Below are positions 22,240 through 34,364 of a DNA stretch of 64,000 nt, piece after piece (position 1 is the first letter of the stretch; each line of letters starts with the position of its first letter). The notes under the pieces are model-generated. The model ran no database searches. It saw nothing but the letters and a program-made list of their open reading frames with translations, and had not been told where the DNA came from. This DNA is from Cristatella mucedo. Its lineage: Eukaryota; Bryozoa; Phylactolaemata; Cristatellidae. Location of the stretch: positions 1 through 64,000 of the forward strand of contig WPIO01000128.1 of the NCBI GenBank assembly GCA_009760855.2. The letters run 5' to 3'. Both the position numbers and the translations under genes were made by a program.

Positions 22240-22588
22240 AATAATAATAGTAATAGTACATTTGTTTCAGAGCTTTCAGAGAGTTCAATCTTTTTCTACG
22301 CTCTTTACTATTGCTGCAAATGAAGCACGATCTAACGGTCGGTAGCAGAATGCTCATCGACAACAAGCATAACATGGTTAATGGTTAAGGGTTAACATGG
22401 TTAGGAGTGACACACTCAGCACGCAGATATGGTTAGTTGCAGCTTGCACATTGTCAGCACACGTAAGAGCACGAAGGACAAATCGACCCACCAAAGTCTG
22501 CGATAAATAGATGCGTTTTTAGCTTTTTTTAATTGGCCAACTCAGAGAATGTGGTGACGCCATTTGGAAGTGAGCTACTGCATCTGAA
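22240..22588 (-). mobile_element. CR1-A 3'-end fragment (block 2)
   Basis: Minus-strand CR1-A 3' terminus with ATAATAATAGTAATAGTACATTT tail, hairpin region and 3' UTR words to the TGAGCTACTGC edge. It is allelic in position to the fragments at 7266 and 7645 in block 1. Confidence 0.72.
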
Positions 22589-22739
22589 GGGACAGTGATT
22601 TGACGTACGTCAGGCATGAGTTCGGCTACGAATGTCATGAATGTCTGAGCAGGTGCCGGGGTGAAAGGTGAAGGAGAGAGAAGGGAGAGGCGAGTGGCAC
22701 ACCATAATGTTTCATGTTCGCTGAGGAGACCAAATTGAC

Positions 22740-23755
22740 TGCTCTCAACGAAATAGCCATGTATTGGTGCACAGCCTTGTCGGAGGCCAGTAGTTTTCAG
22801 TCAAAGGCTGAATAACGTCGTGGATTTTCTGCAACCTTTGACCGGAGAAAATAAAACCAAAGATTCCCACGGTGGCAGCTGCTGTGCTTACAGAGAGTAG
22901 CGCTACGTTACGCATCAACCGTAAGAGTGTCGGTCTAGTTAACAGGGTACACGCTGTAACTGATCGGACGATAACCACGACAGCCACGACGTGGTTTTGG
23001 CGAGAGGCCTCAAAGGCTTTTCAGTTGCCTGTTGCGGCCAGCAAGGTATTGGAACGCTTTCCAGTACGAGTGAAAGCTGCATGTAATGGATGGAATACGT
23101 CTGCATGGTGATGGAAAAGGCAGGGGCAATTATCTACCATATTCTGGAAGCGGTGGAGCTGTCGAGCAGACTTAGGCATGGGTAAAATCCTAATGCCTTC
23201 AACTTGGATGAGCAAATCCGGCCTTCAAAAAATGTGACCCAGGAAACACAAATATTTCGAACATACAAAATTCGGTTTTCAGGCTACAATACAAAGCTGA
23301 GAATCTTGAGATAATGATCAACGTTGTATGGCATTTAAGAAAGACATGCGTGTGTATAGATATTTTCCTAGACGAAAGTGAGTAACGACTGTGATGTAAA
23401 GCATGTCGATTGGAGCAATGGTAATTTCTTATTGTACGTGCGGACAGTGTTGATCTTGAATCAAATGCCCGTCTCTGCTAGAATCTCATTTGAATCCTTT
23501 ACTTATGGAAGAATGTGTATATACATATATCAATACGTTCCAGTGATACTATGTAGAGATCAGTAACTCTAACGGGTGCGTCAGTTGTCATTAAGTTTGG
23601 GCACCGAGTGCTTCGGAAACGCATTTTCATTGTTGGTAGGTTGGATTATGCCTGCTTCCAAGTGAGCCTCATACTCGGCCTTGGTGGTACGACGTGTCGG
23701 CGTATCTAGGAGACGGGCTTGGGCCCCTATGAGTGCCGACGTAGTTTGAATACAG
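22740..23755 (-). pseudogene. Ty3/gypsy pol relic (RT and RNase H)
   Basis: Read on the minus strand, three blocks are in pol order. At 23753-23633 there is ARLLDTPTRRTTKAEYEAHL then EAGIIQPT, the usual entry of gypsy reverse transcriptase. At 23215-23021 there is VEGIRILPMPKSARQLHRFQ, then NMVDNCPCLFHHHADVFHPL, the thumb/connection with its PK..RQL.RF.GMV pattern. At about 22835-22750 there is RRYSAFD-KLLASDKAVHQYM, matching the RYS.FD.ELLA.Y.A..HF box of RNase H. Stops and shifts interrupt all blocks, and the YxDD part between 23220 and 23630 is not recognisable. It is a dead insertion with no LTRs identified. Confidence 0.75.
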
Positions 23756-23828
23756 TGTCAGGCAGTTGATTTTACCCGATGACCTTGCTTGGCTAGCGTC
23801 CAGCACCGGATAGGAGTTCGGAATGGCA

Positions 23829-23999
23829 AGCCGTGATGGCACGCTAGGTAAGGCGGTTGCTTTTCACGACCTTGGTCCCGAGGTTGTGGGTTCGAATTCT
23901 ACGGTGGGGATTTTTTATCTCCACTGCAAGCGGTGGTGATAGCCATCAAAGCTCTTCTGTCGCTATAAAAAGGAGGCTTTTAAATCAGCCAGCATTGTT
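23829..23999 (+). mobile_element. SINE-1 copy c
   Basis: Plus strand: AGCCGTGATGGCACGCTAGG A box, CACGACCTTGGTCCCGAGG arm, GGTTCGAATTC B box with one change, TGCAAGCGGTGGTGAT arm, and TTTAAATCAGCCAGCATT end. It lies just after the gypsy relic. Confidence 0.85.
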
Positions 24000-24276
24000 A
24001 ATGGCGTTGTAGGTCAAAGACCCCACTACTGAACTCGGGGCAGACAAGGACTCTATGGCGGATTCGGCTGCGGATTTGCCTCGGACTTGGCTGCGGCGGA
24101 TGGATGAGGAACAACGGCTGCAACGGCGGTGGTCAATATATAATGGACAAAAATAATCCGCATAGGCAAAAGGCCAACAGATTGTGGCTGCTGTAAAATT
24201 CTAAGTTAAGGACCGTCTGAGTCAAAATCCATCGATAATGTCCATTAGCCGTCAGATGCAATCTGCGTGCCGTTAG

Positions 24277-24315
24277 CTTCCACGGGCGGACCTCGTGGAG
24301 GCCCGCCCGTGGAAG
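24277..24315. repeat. Perfect 13-bp hairpin
   Basis: CTTCCACGGGCGG (24277-24289) and CCGCCCGTGGAAG (24303-24315) are exact reverse complements around a 13-base loop. Confidence 0.9.
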
Positions 24316-24440
24316 GAACTGGTTTTGGTTTTCCTGACTGTTCAGAAAGGCAAACCCGGAGGCGATGTCCGAAAGAGGGCGCGTCGGACCATCGAGCAGC
24401 TCAGGCGTGGCTTTGCCACCGCACTCAGCAAGGATAAAGA

Positions 24441-24512
24441 TGGGCAAGGAAGGGCGAAAGTGGGCAAAGGAATGGCGAAAGTGGGCAAAGGAAGGGCAAA
24501 AGTGGGCAATGG
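24441..24512 (+). repeat. 21-bp minisatellite, about 3.5 units
   Basis: Units TGGGCAAAGGAAGGGCGAAAG of 20-21 bp repeat at 24441, 24461, 24482 and 24503 (partial). The period is a multiple of three in most units, so overlapping open stretches appear, but no protein family was recognised. Confidence 0.85.
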
Positions 24513-25440
24513 CCTTCTACTCAAAAGAAGCCTTCTGGTTTCGGACATTCCAGCTGCTTGGTTGACTGAAAGTTGGCCCTCACGAATTAAGGGCGCACGG
24601 GTCAGCTTCGCACCACTGGCTTCGCGAAAAATCCCGGTTTATTTGAGCTGTTCAATGCGACCGAAGGCTCCGTGATTAGCGGCCTGGTCAATGATCGCGT
24701 GGTTGTAGGCCATTGAGCCTTTTTACCAAAGCGACAAATGTCGGGCTCCAGTGCACCTACAGCTTCATTTTAAGAAGTTGGAGTAGCTGTTTTGGTCAAT
24801 TTGATGACAGGCATTCTCCCATATCAGGGTCGGTGTGAGCTCAGCCAGTTCAGGCAGGGATTGCACTGAAAAGCAGCGTCAAAAAAAAAGAAGATGAATG
24901 ACGATTGCCAAAATCCAATCGTTGACAAGATTTGGAAGATTGGATTTTGAAGGTGAATGACGAATGGTGAATGACGCTACGAAAAAATGTGGCACGGGAA
25001 TCGGCCACATCCATATTAACGCCAGCGAGCTAAAGGACGAAGTGCATCTCACGGAGCCATCGCACGTGCTCCGGCCTCCAAGCTCGTCGGAAGCCTGCAG
25101 CACGCGACGAGAAAGAAAGCGAGCTTCGCCTAATTAAGATCGACTTCAGCTTGGAGCGAGGATACGCATCTGCAGCTGGGTTTTTCCACCAGTCAGATCT
25201 TAACATCACAGACTTCATAGACGTTGTGTCAAGGTCCTGAAAATTGAGAGAGCTTTGTCAGCTTTTTGGTGATAACGAGCGAGGCAAACCATGTCTAGCT
25301 GGACTCACCAGCGCAGAATCGAGCTTCGATAAGGTGGTATTTGCAGTGCAGCAGTTTGTATTGCTTTGGGTGAGGCCTGTCTGGCTAGAGCTGCAGTGTC
25401 TACCATGTCAACGTCTGCCACGTCGTCGGTTGGTGCGGAT
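24513..25440. other. Spacer, nothing recognised
   Basis: Moderately GC-rich. Short open stretches on both strands without known motifs. Confidence 0.35.
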
Positions 25441-25441
25441 A

Positions 25442-25578
25442 TTTTTAGCTTGCGTGCCTCAGTGGTAAAGGTGCTCGCCCGACCAAGGTCTCGCCGAGGT
25501 CGTCCACTCGATCCCGGCGACATCTGAAAAGCGCCTGAACAGATATTAATCTCACTGAGGACGCTATACAAATTAATT
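25442..25578 (+). mobile_element. SINE-2 (tRNA-like head, CR1-A-like tail), copy a
   Basis: Head GCCTCAGTGGTAAAGGTGCTC (A box), CGACCAAGGTCTCGCCGAGG, B-box-like CACTCGATCCC. Tail AAGCGCCTGAACAGATATTAAT, then CTCACTGAGGACGCTATACA, which matches the CR1-A terminal hairpin (agcgcctagaaagagattgaattctctgagggcgct type) position for position. Confidence 0.75.
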
Positions 25579-26514
25579 ACATTTTAAGTTGGGAATTTCT
25601 TAGGAAATTGAGCTCTGTAAAGTTCATCGAGAGCCAACGCCGTAGTGCACTCCTACTGTGCGGGTTTCTCCTGAAACGATTGCCCTTAAGCCATTATGAT
25701 GGTAGATGACATCAGCATCCTGTTTCCTTTACATCCGGTTGCATTTGAGTGGTACACGGAGCTCCTTTGCCCAACGATGGTCCTTCTAACAGGAACTGCT
25801 CTCAGCCACAAATGATGGTGAAAGGAAACATGCATCCATTGGGCGTGAGAGCGGTTTTTACTCCGTTCATGGGCACGGCGTTCTGGCTGACCGAAACATA
25901 ATTACCACTCTAAGGATAATACAGCAACTGAAATAGGCCTCCCATAGTTCTTACCACGCTGCCCTTTGCCAGACCAAGGACCGTAGCAAAGTGCTACTTT
26001 CCAAACTGCTTAGCCGAGGGTCAGTGCAGTGCAGCCTGGGAAGCAGTGCCTGGAAGGACCGTGTGTACACCACTAACAACACCTAGCGATCTTCGCCCTA
26101 TCAGCAGCTGGCTGCTGAGAGGTACAGTTATTTTCGAAATTCCTTGCAGAAACTAGCGGTAGTAAGAATTCAACTAGGGCATGCGCTACATACATACATA
26201 CATCACTAGGGCATACACATAAAGACTGGTGCCCCACAGAAGCCTTTTCTCTGCAGGTTCCTAGACTGTGAATCTCATTTCTAGAATTCTTAGGCAGCGG
26301 CATCATCTTGCTGCTGACAGCATCACATGCTTATAAAGCCACTCGAGCGTCTAATCTTAGGCTACTCATCTATCCGGCTACCTATCTTGCTCAGCTGGGC
26401 TTCTCACTTTTTCATGCTGCCTGAAACAATCTTGTTGGGCTACCAAATGTGCACCAAAATCCACTTAGACATTGAGTGCACCACTGAAAATGCTTTTAAT
26501 ATAATAAAAAAATA

Positions 26515-26658
26515 GAATTATATTGCATATCGCTACAAGAGAAATTAATCGTGATCAAAGGCTTCACATATGCCACTGAGCTAGATCCCACGGCCTCGGC
26601 CAAACCTTGGTCGAGGCGAGCACCTTAACCACTGGGCCATACCAGCATCTGAACAACA
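26515..26658 (-). mobile_element. SINE-2 copy b
   Basis: Minus strand: GGCCCAGTGGTTAAGGTGCTC A box, CCTCGACCAAGGTTTGGCCG, GAGGCCGTGGGATCTAGC in the B-box place, then GCATATGTGAAG and a diverged CR1-A-like tail ending GCAATATAATT. Confidence 0.72.
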
Positions 26659-26694
26659 ACCCTTTATTCTTTGTGGCTAGGCGGAAATACAGTG

Positions 26695-26962
26695 GAGTTT
26701 CATTACAATATATTAACATAGGGAACTCGCAGTAGCCACATCACACCACTTCTCGCCGACCTGTACTGTCTACCAATCAAGCAATAGATCAACTTCAAGG
26801 TTTTGTTATTCACTTTTAGGTCCCTTCATTCTTTGGCTCCAGCTTATCTATCTGATCTACTCCCCAACTAGGCCAAGTATCGTACGAAGCAATTGTCGGA
26901 ATCTAGCTGTTTACCAATACCTCGTACACACCTCAAATCTTTTGGAGACCGTAAACTTAGCC
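26695..26962 (+). mobile_element. CR1-A copy, 5' half, split by a nested CR1-B
   Basis: Plus-strand CR1-A C-terminal coding region (GCCACATCACACCACTTCTC..., CAATCAAGCAATAGATC, CTTTGGCTCCAGCTTATC) up to CTTTTGGAGACCGTAAACTTA. It breaks off exactly where a CR1-B begins and resumes at 28612. Confidence 0.85.
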
Positions 26963-28611
26963 CTGCCATAACCAAGATTTTTAATGCTTCTTTGGGAAAA
27001 GGGGTCGTCCCCAAGTCCTTCAAATCGGCAATCGTTGGACCTACTATTAAAAACCCTGGATTATACACAGAGGTCCTAGCAAACTATCGTCCAGTTTCCC
27101 TTCTTCCGTTCTTATCAAAGATTCTTCAAAAAAAATTGCTAAGCAGCTAGTTGAACATATTGAAAATAATGGAATGTCAGAAACATTTCAATCAGGGTTC
27201 AACAGGCAGCACTCACTGAAACTGCTCTCCTCCGTGTTAACAATGACATTCTACGTGGCAACGACGACGGGAATGTCACTGCCCTAGCTCTGCTAGATCT
27301 GTCTGCTGCCTTCGACACCATTGATCACGAAGTTCTGCTTGAACGATTGAGAACAACGATCGGTCTGGCAGACGAAGCACTGGCCTAGTTTAAATCGTAC
27401 TAGTCTGATCGTGTTCAATCCGTGTCGTGTGGGGGTCAGGTCTCAGACTCGAGAAGGGTCACCTGTGGAGTTGACTCAAGGATCTGTACTCGGTCCCGTG
27501 CTGTTCTCTATTTATACACAACCTCTGGGAAAAGTGATTGAGGTCCATGGAATAGGATATAACATATATTCTGACGATACTCAGTTGTATTTGTCATTTA
27601 AACCGTCGGAATCTGCTGCAGCAACTGAGAAACTGAATGCTTGCCTTGCCGATATTCGATCCTGGATGTCGGAAAACTTCCTGAAATTAAATGACGATAA
27701 AACCGAGCTGCTGCTCATTGACATCCTAAGCGTGTGGCTGGATTAAAAGGCTTTGCTGTTCTAATAGGTAATGCTATTGTGCGACCTTCACCACGTGCTC
27801 GTATTCTAGGTGTCGTGTTTGAATGCAGCCTCAATTTCAAAAGCTTCATTCAGAAGACTGCCTCTACAGCTAGCCATCACATCCGATCCTTATCCAAGAT
27901 TAGAAGCTGTCTCCCAAATTGGCTTGCAAAACATTTAACTAGTTCTTTAGTTCTGTCTCGGCTTGATTATTGTAATTCCCTTTTGGCTGAGCTGCCAAAG
28001 AAAGCTATTATGCCACTACAGCTGACAATGAATATGGCTGCAAGGCTGGTCTTCAAGTCCCAGCGGTTTGAGCACGTGTTACCTCTGCTGAAAGAGCTAG
28101 GATGGTTGCCGGTTGAGCAAAAGATACAGAGCAAAGTTCTTACGCTGACCCACAAGGCCCGCCACGGCTTGGCTCCTTCGTACTGAGCTGCTGCATCAGT
28201 TTCAGCCCGTTCGTGCCCTCGGGTCCTGTGTGTACAATAAGTTAGCTGTCCCATTCCTCCGCTTAAAAACAGTTGGCGACAGAAGCTTTAGCTCTGCAGG
28301 TCCTAGACTGTGGAACTCGCTTCCACTATTCTTACGAAACGACAACTACTCTCCAACTGCCGACTGTGGCACATCTTTTTCAGCGGTCCTGAACTGCTAC
28401 TTCTATGCTACTCACTACCTCAACTGCTCTCCTAACTCTGCTATGCTTTCTACTTTCTCTTTGTTGCGTGAGAAGAAGTCTGTTGGCTACCGAATGCGTA
28501 CCGAAAGCCGCTTAGGCTGTGAGTGCGCTATACAAAACTCTCGTGCGTAACACCCACATGGTCTGTATGACTTTGTGGAGTTACTGACGGAGATACATTA
28601 CATTTATTTTG
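26963..28611 (+). mobile_element. CR1-B LINE copy, nested insertion
   Basis: Plus-strand copy of the second lineage, truncated at the 5' side. It starts in the RT N-terminal region (TKIFNASLGKGVVPKSFKSA, VLANYRPVSLLPFLSKI). Then come [45 protein letters not shown] (catalytic box with A to S), [12 protein letters not shown], and in another frame the C-terminus to [10 protein letters not shown]...RARILGVVFECS...LDYCNSLLAELP...LGWLPVEQKI. The 3' end is GAGTTACTGACGGAGATACATTACAT. Several shifts and stops make it inactive, but it is the most complete CR1-B here. Confidence 0.88.
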
Positions 28612-28945
28612 TAGTGTCAAAGCCTGGAATTCACTCCCGACAGCCGTCATGACATTCCCTGACTCAACCATATTTAAAAAAAACTTGAAAAAAACCTGTT
28701 TATTATAGCATTTAGTGGGTCCCTGTGATTTGTCCTTCGTGTGCTTATGTGTGCTGACACTGTGCATGCTGCCACTAACCATATTTGCATGCTGATCCTG
28801 TGCATGTCACCCCTAACCATTTCATTCATGTTGTTTATCAAGCATGATACCACTCACCATTCGATCGTGTTTCCTTTTCAGCAAATGTAAAGCGCCTAGA
28901 GAGAGATTAAGTTCTCTGAGGCATTTTCTTATTATTAGCCAAGTT
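28612..28945 (+). mobile_element. CR1-A copy, 3' half, after the nested CR1-B
   Basis: It resumes the copy interrupted at 26962: CAAAGCCTGGAATTCACTCCC, the 3' UTR words (CTGACACTGTGCATGCTGCC), AGCAAATGTAAAGCGCC and the terminal hairpin. Confidence 0.85.
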
Positions 28946-29215
28946 AAGGTATTGTGCTATCTTATCAACGTTCTCCTGGTCCGGTAACCAACCAGCAGAG
29001 GTTACAGTGCAATTCAAGAAGTGCATATTATCTCTGGATAAGTTGTATTTTTAGAGCTTATTCTCCTGCCTAGTACCTCTCTCAGCTTTTTTCGACGTTC
29101 TTAAAGCTGTTCTATAACTCCAGTACATCGTCAATATACACGGCGCCAGCGGTGCCATCTTAGGAGGCCCAAAACAAAATGATCTAGTACCACTGGAAGC
29201 TCCAGGGAGAATTGC
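28935..29215 (-). pseudogene. Ty3/gypsy RT scrap
   Basis: On the minus strand a short frame reads AVYIDDVLEL (29140-29111), the Y-DD catalytic box. In a shifted frame (about 29050-28935) it reads YNLSRDNMHFLNCTVTSAGW, then LPDQENVDKIAQYL, which fits the K...C.F......LGH.VS..G..PD.EKV..I pattern following the catalytic box in gypsy elements. Stops lie between, so it is a remnant only. Confidence 0.5.
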
Positions 29216-29815
29216 ACTGTCCAATAGCATCATCTCTGTCTATTGATATAACTCATCTTTAAAAGTCATATGTGGTTTTTTACGCTTTTTCCTCAAGTTC
29301 TGCAGCTGCCTGAAAGTATCCTGACGCTGTATCTGGTGTTTTGGAGAAGCGTTTACAACATTAACTGATGTACCTCATCATATTTAGGTAACACATTACC
29401 ATCCTTAGAGGTACCAGTTTTAAGCCGCCTCTAAACCTTTGAAACCCGATAGATGATGTTCTTTTTTGTCAGAAAATCTTGGGTAAATAACATGAGCTGC
29501 AAGTCTTTATTGATGATCTAGCCTTAATTTCCTCGTTCACCCGGTTGTCAACGTCAGATAGAGGTAATTTAGGTAGAGAGCAGATAGCAGCAGTAAATGT
29601 GGTTTAGTGTAGAGCCTGGCTAAAATCGGCCTCGCAATTTTTATGTCTATGCGGTGTTGCAACTCCTTTAGGCGCTTCGATCTAGACTGCCAGTCACTAA
29701 AGTCGCGTGGTGGTCGGCCTTTAGCTGCCAAAATTCAGTGGCTACGGTTTGGCATGGGTCATAGGTCACATTGCAAACACAAAATGCACACCGTTAGGAA
29801 AACCTATAGATTGCT
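29216..29815. other. Spacer, possibly the rest of the gypsy relic
   Basis: A minus-strand open stretch 29731-29537 (KGRPPRDFSDWQSRSKRLKE...) has a phrase reminiscent of transposon-associated proteins, but it is not assigned. Nothing else was recognised. Confidence 0.3.
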
Positions 29816-29816
29816 T

Positions 29817-29950
29817 AATAATAATAATAATAATATCACATTTGTGTAGCGCCATCAGAGAAATGAATCTATTTCTGGGAACTTTACAGGTACTGCATAA
29901 AAAGTATTACCAAATGTTTGGTGGTATAATTCTAAGCAGAGCTGTATAAT
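29817..29950 (-). mobile_element. CR1-A 3'-end fragment
   Basis: (AAT)n tail (29817-29837), then CACATTTGTGTAGCGCCATC and the hairpin region with TCTATTTCTGGGAACTTTACA. Short 3' terminus only. Confidence 0.7.
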
Positions 29951-30139
29951 GCAGCTGATCGCAGCTGCGTATCTAGCTGCAGTGGCTGTTCAAGCACGTT
30001 TTAGCCGTTGTAATATCCCATAGATATCTGCAGCAGAAGCCTTAATTTCCCTGTCCCTGATTATTGCCCGTAGTAGTAGTTCACTTCATTACCGTACTGC
30101 TGCGGTGGCCTGCATCCAATGATGCCAACTCTTCAGCCC

Positions 30140-30835
30140 AACTGATGCATCACGTTTAGGGTTAGTGCAAAGAAGTGCATTTTCCTCAGCTCGAGCAACA
30201 CAATTGATTGATCATAAATAATCGTCAATTTTTGTGCAATCATACGATTTAATGTAAAAATGTAGTCTCTTTTTCCGTCACTAAGTTGCACTTGCCTGAC
30301 GGGTAGCCTGCTGACGCTCTCACGACCCGTCAGGCAAGCAGGCACAGCAGCACGCAGTCTGATATGAAAATGCAGTTAGGCGCCTTCACATATGTTTCGA
30401 ATAAAGAGAAGACTGCTAAATAATCAGTACGGAAAATCCTTCCTAAATTTGATCAAGTTCAAACACCACTTTGGCATTTTGAAGGCACTTTTTGACCGAC
30501 TGCTTTGACAGAACTCACGTTACTAATTGCTAAATGAAATGACAGCTCCATTGCTGCACCACAATGTCATCTATCTTCACTCGCTGCAGGAGCCAATGCA
30601 AGTGAGTGATTTCAAGTATGTGAAGTTGCCTGGCCGAATGTAGTATCCAAGCTGATGGAGACGTGGTTTCGTTCGAGCCCAGCCGATCACTGGCTCACTA
30701 GCTATATCGGAGCCATGACCTTCCGATTCCTCCACATTCGCCTCGTACTACTGCCACCATGCGGTCCTTCCGGTGTCGTTAGTTGCTTTTGCCTTTACAA
30801 CCAAGTCATCGGCTGCACTAGAAGGCTGCCCAGCA
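30140..30835 (+). repeat. Tandem duplication, unit 1
   Basis: About 0.7 kb that aligns end to end with 30836-31840. Anchors: TGCATCA..TTTAG at its start, TGTAGTCTCTTTTTCC.GTCA, GTCAGGCAAGCA, TTGATCAAGTTCAAA, ACTCACGTTACTAATT.TAAATGAAATG, GTGAGTGATTTCAA, GTTGCCTGGCCGAATG and TCGGCTGCAC near its end. It has no long TC run; the corresponding place reads CATCTATCTTCACTCGCTGC (30570-30590). Confidence 0.85.
30291..30338. repeat. Perfect 14-bp hairpin in unit 1
   Basis: CTTGCCTGACGGGT (30291-30304) pairs exactly with ACCCGTCAGGCAAG (30325-30338) around a 20-base loop. Unit 2 keeps the right arm only in part. Confidence 0.88.
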
Positions 30836-31840
<1,005 letters not shown>

Positions 31841-32340
31841 CAAGCCCGAAGATAAAAAAACCACAACCCAAGCTGCAAGCTACCAAGCTTCCAGCAAAGC
31901 TTAAAACTTGTGTGACCGATCATTATGGTTCGATCTTAAGCACTAAAGCATGGAAGTGATACATTATAATCTTCAATATGAGCATCACACCTCCATATTT
32001 TTAGTTGTTATCGAGATTGCTAATCAAAGTAATGCCATAGTTTCTTATGTGTATATGTTTAGAAACTCTCTGCAGTGATTTGCTTAATGCATATCTTAGT
32101 ACAGAGTCCATGAGGTTTCTGGATTTATATTTTATAGCTACATATTTAAGGCATTCTAGCTGAAAATTGACTCGCACAAAAACTAAATAGTCAATTTAGA
32201 GGCAATATTTCTATAGAAAATACTAATTTGTATGAGGCATTGGCATCAAATAATCATGTTTAAATGCCCGAGTAATTTTTCCAAATAACGGCGATCGATT
32301 TCTCTTTTCTGTCAACTGTAGTTTGAGTTCATCTTATTGC

Positions 32341-32382
32341 TTTCTCTCTTTTTCTCTCTCTCTCTCTCTCTCTCTCTTTCCC
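32341..32382 (+). repeat. (TC)n microsatellite, short
   Basis: About 40 bp of TC with T-rich edges. Confidence 0.95.
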
Positions 32383-32399
32383 CTCATTTCACGTGATTG

Positions 32400-33540
32400 A
32401 AATTACAGAGCGGTAACTTCCTTCTTCTAATTGAACCTCCATACTGTAACGTACTCATGGCATAAATCATGCCAGCTCACATTTTTCTGCTTCATCAACA
32501 AGGCCATCAGCCTGTCGCCTGATCATCTACTTTTATTCATCGCCACCTGTGCTGTAGTCGCAATTAGTTCGTTTGCATTAAAGCGCTGCTGTGGCACGAG
32601 CAGATGCCACAATTAAGTCAAGTCTGGAAGTAACGATTAAACTGCAGTTTCGATGACATATAGCTGGAGCCGAGCGGCAAGTGCAAAAATGCCTGTGGTG
32701 ATGTTCGGCGGCTTGCAGCCTGTAACGATATAGCGAGGCTGAAACTACTGAAGGACACCTTGCTTTCGCGGCTTTGAGGAATCAGCCAAGTCAATCAAAG
32801 AAGGTAAAAGAAGACGGTGCGTAAGGAAGCGGCTCTATTACAGCACGAAGCGAACTCTCAGCCCGAACATCAGCATGCCAGAAGTACTCGACAAGTGACC
32901 AAAAGCTCGAAGGACACTCTCCCAGACATTTGGTCAAATCGAGGCTAGGGGGCGAGCAGAAATCCGATGACGGGCGTCCGTTTTTAAGGTGTAGACAATT
33001 CAGCTATCCGCTGACGAGGCCGTATATAAGGAATAGCCTGGCTAAACAGTCGTGTAAGTAGCAGGATCTTCATTAGCGCACGTTTAAAAAAATCCTCACG
33101 TCGACATGGCCACATATGAGTTAGGCATGACCAATACGACATCCGGCTGACATTTTTTCCGACTAACGGTATGCAGGTAGGCTAGTAATCGGATCCAGCT
33201 GAAATGCTACAGACTTGCAACAAGTCCGCCTGCCAAAGGTAACGGCAGTACAAGGAGCGACTTATCGTTTTGAAAATTCCGTGTCTTTCGAGCACTGCTT
33301 ACCGGAATTTAAAATGTTTTCATTTCTCAATGGTATGCTGTGAACGTTGGCCCGGTACACAGTGCATATGCTGTTCGCCTACCTAAAATATAATAAGCGT
33401 GAAAGCAAAACATTCGTTGGGCTTTAAGGGCACACGATCCATTTCCAGGCACTTTATGAAGACTTACAAAATGACAGTTGGATATAAATATGTGCAGCGT
33501 CATCACACACGAAACCATTCGGACGGGCCCAGCAGACGAT
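32400..33540. other. Spacer, nothing recognised
   Basis: No gene or repeat could be supported. Open stretches are under 90 codons and lack motifs. Confidence 0.4.
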
Positions 33541-33544
33541 GAAA

Positions 33545-33975
33545 ATAGTAAGTGTGTTTCCAGCTTTCTTTTAGATGTCATCCGGTCAGGGAAGGTCTCG
33601 GGGGTTATTTATTACTGGTTTCCAGTCTTTCGATAGCTCAAACTAAAGGAAATTTCTCCATAGGAGAAGAGGTTGGTTAGCAGCATCGATTAAGAAGAGC
33701 GAGTTATAGGAAGCATGGCTTGATTGGCAAGTAGTTCAGATAGGAAATCGGGAGTGAGAGAATAAAGGAACCTAGAAGTTGAGTGACCCAACTTTGTAGT
33801 CTATACACTGAAAAATGGAGATTAAGTGTAGTCAGCGTCAAGCTGGGTGGCAAGGCAAATAATAAGGTCAAGCTCAACGTATCCAAAGTCAAGGTAGAAT
33901 TGCAAGTCCTCGACCAACGACCGCTAATTAACTATTAAGCACTAATTGCATAGGCCGGGAGACCTTACGAGTTAC
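33545..33975 (-). mobile_element. CR1-A fragment, very diverged
   Basis: Minus-strand relic. GTGTTTCCAGCTTTCTTTTAGATG, GGTTTCCAG, GAGAGAATAAAGGAACCTAG and GAGTGACCCAACTTTGTAGTC correspond in order to the C-terminal region of better copies (for example 8655-8910). Confidence 0.6.
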
Positions 33976-34364
33976 TAGCTTCAAAAGTAAATACACTGCC
34001 CTGTAAATGCTTATACACACCTGGTCTATCGATCCAAGTTCGGTTGATGCTAACGCCAGCATCCGAGTAAGTCATTATTTTTCAACATATTTTTGACTAA
34101 TTCTTAGTTTGCTATGCTTGGCTTGGTTTTAATAACTGCATTCGTCGGCGACCGACAGTCAGCAGTTCCCAAGAGCACAGATAAAAAAGTAAAGTAAAGT
34201 AAACAGAACAGGAGTGGACACGTGATTATACGCCCCCTCTTAGATGCCATCCAGCAGAACTTGTTTGGCCTATTTTGCCAGCGATGATGCATCGGCCAAA
34301 GATGAGCTAAGGTACCGGATGCCTCCTTGACCTGCAGCATGGATATCAAGGTGAATGGCTACAA

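Larger units (their letters stand above)
16840..22590. repeat. Segmental duplication block 2 (broken galaxin locus)
   Basis: Direct-orientation homologue of 3300-8160, about 13.5 kb away. It is longer because of a SINE-1 insertion in the gene (18052-18220) and an LTR-like insertion in the 3' flank (19319-20585). The LTR flanks here align with contiguous sequence in block 1 (about 5505-5525), so block 1 shows the empty site. Confidence 0.8.

Noticed and set aside
24133-24675. Overlapping open frames around the 21-bp minisatellite
   Set aside because: Open on both strands because of the repeat period. No domain or splice evidence.
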